Shown here in pieces: positions 61,646 to 64,000 of a stretch of DNA of 64,000 nt. A model generated the notes under the pieces. That model saw nothing but the letters and a program-made list of their open reading frames with translations. It was not told where the DNA came from and did not search any database. The stretch covers positions 266,365 through 330,364 of the forward strand of contig NZ_LJJB01000010.1 of assembly GCF_001420695.1 (NCBI RefSeq), read 5' to 3'. How positions within the stretch are numbered: the first letter of the stretch is position 1; each line of letters begins with the position of its first letter. Both the position numbers and the translations under genes were made by a program. This stretch comes from Brevibacillus choshinensis (GTDB lineage Bacteria; Bacillota; Bacilli; Brevibacillales; Brevibacillaceae).

Positions 61646-61675
61646 ACTATACTCCCGGGAAAAAAAATCTGTCAA
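61646..61675 (-). promoter_or_regulatory. Sigma-A promoter of the rbs operon
   Basis: Minus strand TTGACA (61670-61675, perfect), 18-bp spacer, TATAGT (61646-61651). Confidence 0.88.
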
Positions 61676-61771
61676 GAGCTTGTGGAGAAAAAATCATGGG
61701 TTTTTCTTAGTGGAAAATAAAGGGAGTCCCTCTTGTAGACCGAATACATCGGTATTAAGGAGCTGATGAAA

Positions 61772-62161
61772 ATGGGAAGCCTTCACTCTCTTTTGCATAT
61801 ACAAATACCGGTTAAGAGACTGGATGAGTCCATCTCTTGGTATACTGAGCACCTCGGTTTTATGTTGAAAGAGCATTACGGATCATCCGCTTTTCTCGCC
61901 CTACCTGCGGGTCCTTGGTTGATGCTCTGGCAATCTTCCGATGACAGTCACGCCCACTTTAGCGTCAATGGCCAGCAAATGCCCACTATGTTGTACGCAA
62001 CGAATGACATCCACACCTTATACGAGCAGTTGAGCCAAAACCAAGTCTCCATCGTCCACTATCAGGATGACGGATTTGGCTGGGTCATGAAGTTCTATGA
62101 TCCGAGTGGAAACATGTGGGGTGCCATTCAGGAGCATTCCGCCTTGCAGCAGGAACGGTAG
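61772..62161 (+). CDS. VOC-family protein (glyoxalase/bleomycin-resistance type)
   Basis: 129 residues from the ATG at 61772 (AAGGAG nine bases upstream; an ATG at 61766 is only three bases from it). VOC fold with LLHIQIPVKRLDESISWYTEHLGF at the start and FGWVMKFYDPSGNMWGAIQEH at the end, where the Glu would be a metal ligand. Function unknown; such proteins may bind drugs or small metabolites. A dyad ACCGA-N5-TCGGT at 61739-61753 in front of it could be a regulatory site. Confidence 0.82.
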   Translation: MGSLHSLLHIQIPVKRLDESISWYTEHLGFMLKEHYGSSAFLALPAGPWLMLWQSSDDSHAHFSVNGQQMPTMLYATNDIHTLYEQLSQNQVSIVHYQDDGFGWVMKFYDPSGNMWGAIQEHSALQQER

Positions 62162-62167
62162 AACACG

Positions 62168-62208
62168 AAAAAGCAGCCTAAACCTTCTGCGTTTAGGCCG
62201 CTTTTTTT
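62168..62208. terminator. Bidirectional terminator between the VOC gene and nagA
   Basis: AAGCAGCCTAAA pairs with TTTAGGCCGCTT around a short loop, with TTTTTTTG on the + strand and TTTTTCG on the minus strand. Confidence 0.9.
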
Positions 62209-62227
62209 GACGACTGCATTTTCAACT

Positions 62228-63397
62228 CTATTTTTCTCTGCGATAGACTTCCTTCCCCGAAACGAAGGTAGACTTTACCTCAAACGTTTTGTCCAGCACG
62301 ACAATGTCTGCATCAAAGCCTACGGCCAGACGACCTTTGTGTTCAGCAAGCCCCAAGATCGCAGCAGGTGTCTGAGAAGCCATTTCCACGGCTTCCGGCA
62401 ATGGCACGCCACTCAGCGTCACCATGTTGCCTACTGCCCGATTGAGTGTCAAAATACTGCCCGCCAACGTCCCATCAGCCAGCTTGGCTTCGGCGCCAAG
62501 AACGTGTACTTCCTGTCCCCCGAGATCATAAGTGCCTTCTCCCATCGCAGCTGCACGCATGGAATCACTGACCAACGCGAGCCGTCCTGCCGTTTTGATC
62601 CGGTACAAAATGCTCATGACGGCCGGATGCACATGAATGCCATCTGCAATCAGCTCGGTGCTCAGCTGCTCATGATACATCGCAGCACCTACTACTCCTG
62701 GCTCGCGGTGATGCAAGCCCGTCATGGCGTTAAAGCAGTGAGTGAAGTGACGCACGCCTGCTTCAACTGCTTCTGCCGCTTGAGCAAACGTCGCTCCGGT
62801 GTGACCCGCCGACACGATAACCCCACGGTCCTCGAGCCAGGCGATGGCTTCCAGTGCTTCTGGTTGCTCTGGCGCGATCGTCACGACCTTGATCAGTCCG
62901 TCTGCCAATTCGTATAAATGGCGTACCGCATCCAGCTTTGGCGGCATAATATTTTCCTCTTTTTGAGCGCCTTTATAGCTTGGATTGATCCACGGTCCTT
63001 CCAGATGGATACCGGCCACCTGCGCTCCGGGCATTCCTTCTCGGTTGCTTTGGGCGATGTTCTGCAACGCGGTTTCCAGCTGCGAATACGGCGCTGTCAT
63101 CGTCGTCGCTAAAAAAGTCGTCACGCCAAAGCGAGTCAGCGCGTGGGAGATCGCCTGCAGCGATTCCGGTGTGCCGTCCATCGTGTCGTGGCCATCAATC
63201 CCATGCATGTGAATGTCAATGAAACCAGGGGTGATCCACCCGTCTTTCACTTCCATCACTTGCTCTGGCATGTCACCAGTGTAACTGTCAGCAGGACCGA
63301 CGAACTGAATCGTCTTGCCTTCCACGACTACCAGACCGCTTTCGATTTCCTGCCCAAATGCAATGACCGTCCCTTTTAGGGCGATTGTCTGTCTCAT
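62228..63397 (-). CDS. nagA: N-acetylglucosamine-6-phosphate deacetylase
   Basis: 389 residues, amidohydrolase TIM barrel. Visible metal and catalytic residues: HMH at 63-65, HLEGPW near 130, SAGHTGA near 198, the HCFNAM segment near 220 and the catalytic Asp in LVSDSM near 277. It removes acetate from GlcNAc-6-P in amino-sugar and cell-wall recycling. GGGAGG lies before the ATG. No nagB or nagP is nearby in the window. It follows the nitronate monooxygenase gene on the same strand, 12 bases apart, so the two may form an operon. Confidence 0.94.
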   Translation of the reverse strand: MRQTIALKGTVIAFGQEIESGLVVVEGKTIQFVGPADSYTGDMPEQVMEVKDGWITPGFIDIHMHGIDGHDTMDGTPESLQAISHALTRFGVTTFLATTMTAPYSQLETALQNIAQSNREGMPGAQVAGIHLEGPWINPSYKGAQKEENIMPPKLDAVRHLYELADGLIKVVTIAPEQPEALEAIAWLEDRGVIVSAGHTGATFAQAAEAVEAGVRHFTHCFNAMTGLHHREPGVVGAAMYHEQLSTELIADGIHVHPAVMSILYRIKTAGRLALVSDSMRAAAMGEGTYDLGGQEVHVLGAEAKLADGTLAGSILTLNRAVGNMVTLSGVPLPEAVEMASQTPAAILGLAEHKGRLAVGFDADIVVLDKTFEVKSTFVSGKEVYRREK

Positions 63398-63409
63398 TTC
63401 GTTTCCTCC

Positions 63410-64000
63410 CTAGCGCAATCCGCTAACTACCCGTTCGGTTTCCTCGACCAGCTTAGCGACCAGCTCTTCTGCACGTAATCCCCGACTGAGGAAAGCAGCC
63501 TGACCCGCCCACAAGGACAAGTACTCCGTCCGGTTCTGCTTCGCGGCTGCGGTGCGAATGTCGCGGGTCAACGCATTTTGCACCGGATACGGCGGTAGCT
63601 CACTGTCATGCGGAGCCAGCAAAGTCATAAATTCGTTTTCGATCCCTCGGGCAGATTTACCGGAAAAGGCTCGTGTAATCACGGTCGCCTCATCATTCGT
63701 TTCACGTACGGCACGTTTATACTCCGGATGGGCTCCACTCTCCACGCACGTCAGAAAGGCTGTCCCCAGTTGCACGGCCTGTGCCCCTAGTGCAAATGCT
63801 GCTGCAATCCCTCTGCCGTCCATGATTCCCCCAGCAGCAATCACCGGGATGTTTACGCGATCGACGATCTGTGGGACCAATGCCATCGTCCCCACGAGAT
63901 TGCTGGGAGAGTCCGGCAAAAAGGAACCCCGATGTCCGCCAGCTTCACTGCCTTGAGCCGCAATCATGTCGACACCGCTCGCTTCGAGTGCCACCGCTTC
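63410..64000 (-). CDS. Nitronate monooxygenase (partial, runs off the right edge)
   Basis: The last 196 residues of a 2-nitropropane dioxygenase/NMO family protein. The FMN/phosphate-binding region is visible: ASGVDMIAAQGSEAGGHRGS, IPVIAAGGIMDGRGIAAAFALGAQAVQLGTAFL, and SLWAGQAAFLSRGL near the end. These enzymes oxidise alkyl nitronates with FMN and oxygen. The N-terminal part, including the start and the first FMN-binding loop, lies beyond base 64000. The frame is still open at the edge. Confidence 0.9.
   Translation of the reverse strand, partial: EAVALEASGVDMIAAQGSEAGGHRGSFLPDSPSNLVGTMALVPQIVDRVNIPVIAAGGIMDGRGIAAAFALGAQAVQLGTAFLTCVESGAHPEYKRAVRETNDEATVITRAFSGKSARGIENEFMTLLAPHDSELPPYPVQNALTRDIRTAAAKQNRTEYLSLWAGQAAFLSRGLRAEELVAKLVEETERVVSGLR

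Noticed and set aside
1-64000. CRISPR arrays, prophage or integrative elements
   Set aside because: No short regularly spaced repeats, phage structural genes or integrase were seen; the only mobile sequence is the IS remnant at 447-650.

Overview
The window looks like chromosomal DNA of a Gram-positive, endospore-forming member of the Bacillales, most like Brevibacillus. This is inferred from content, since no species-diagnostic gene such as an rRNA is present. Supporting genes are a gerA/gerB/gerC germinant-receptor operon, a YheC/D spore-coat ATP-grasp protein, a FosB-type bacillithiol transferase, dynamin-like genes matching DynA, ClpE behind CtsR boxes, a haem-globin chemoreceptor, several MocR-type regulators and an SLH-domain surface protein. 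Almost every gene has a strong AGGAGG-type ribosome binding site, and most transcription units end in a clear intrinsic terminator. I see no CRISPR array, prophage or complete insertion sequence.

Layout. 1-650: a fragment of the citramalate synthase gene, identical to 5014-5459, fused to the last part of an IS3-family transposase and its right end. 681-6228: DHA2 drug exporter, FabF, a fatty-acid-sensor-like regulator and intact cimA. 6343-13382: hydrolase, YheC/D, M20 amidohydrolase, thyA-folA, a MocR regulator, a small membrane protein and a cold-shock protein. 13516-19939: lipoprotein, PutP, PdxR-like MocR with a divergent GNAT, and an SLH protein. 20090-28075: two adjacent dynamin genes that together match the length of the fused DynA, then a germination operon with a fourth small TTG-start gene. 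28093-34734: DJ-1 protein, tRNA-Leu, secreted and hypothetical genes, FosB, a globin/MCP/CZB chemoreceptor and a trypsin-like protease. 34917-38378: xpt-pbuX behind a long hairpin leader with no recognisable guanine riboswitch, then rsgA. 38493-46109: small genes, an MFS exporter behind a putative translational attenuator, a DinB protein, the ycnJ-ycnI copper pair and a YmaF protein with an uncertain start. 46259-55607: potABCD, an EamA exporter with a divergent MocR, clpE and a PadR regulator. 55771-61538: rbsRKDACB. 61772-64000: a glyoxalase-fold protein, nagA and a truncated nitronate monooxygenase.

How it fits together. The window is mainly core metabolism and transport, with regulation readable from DNA: CtsR heptads over the clpE promoter, two RbsR/cre palindromes downstream of the rbs promoter, and MocR-type direct repeats in divergent promoters. 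The most unusual features are: (1) the junction at 446/447, which reads like the join of a 5,013-bp tandem duplication or an assembly join; (2) the leader peptide and mutually exclusive hairpins before the MFS gene at 40585; (3) the structured xpt leader; (4) the separate dynamin pair; (5) the globin-MCP-CZB chemoreceptor.
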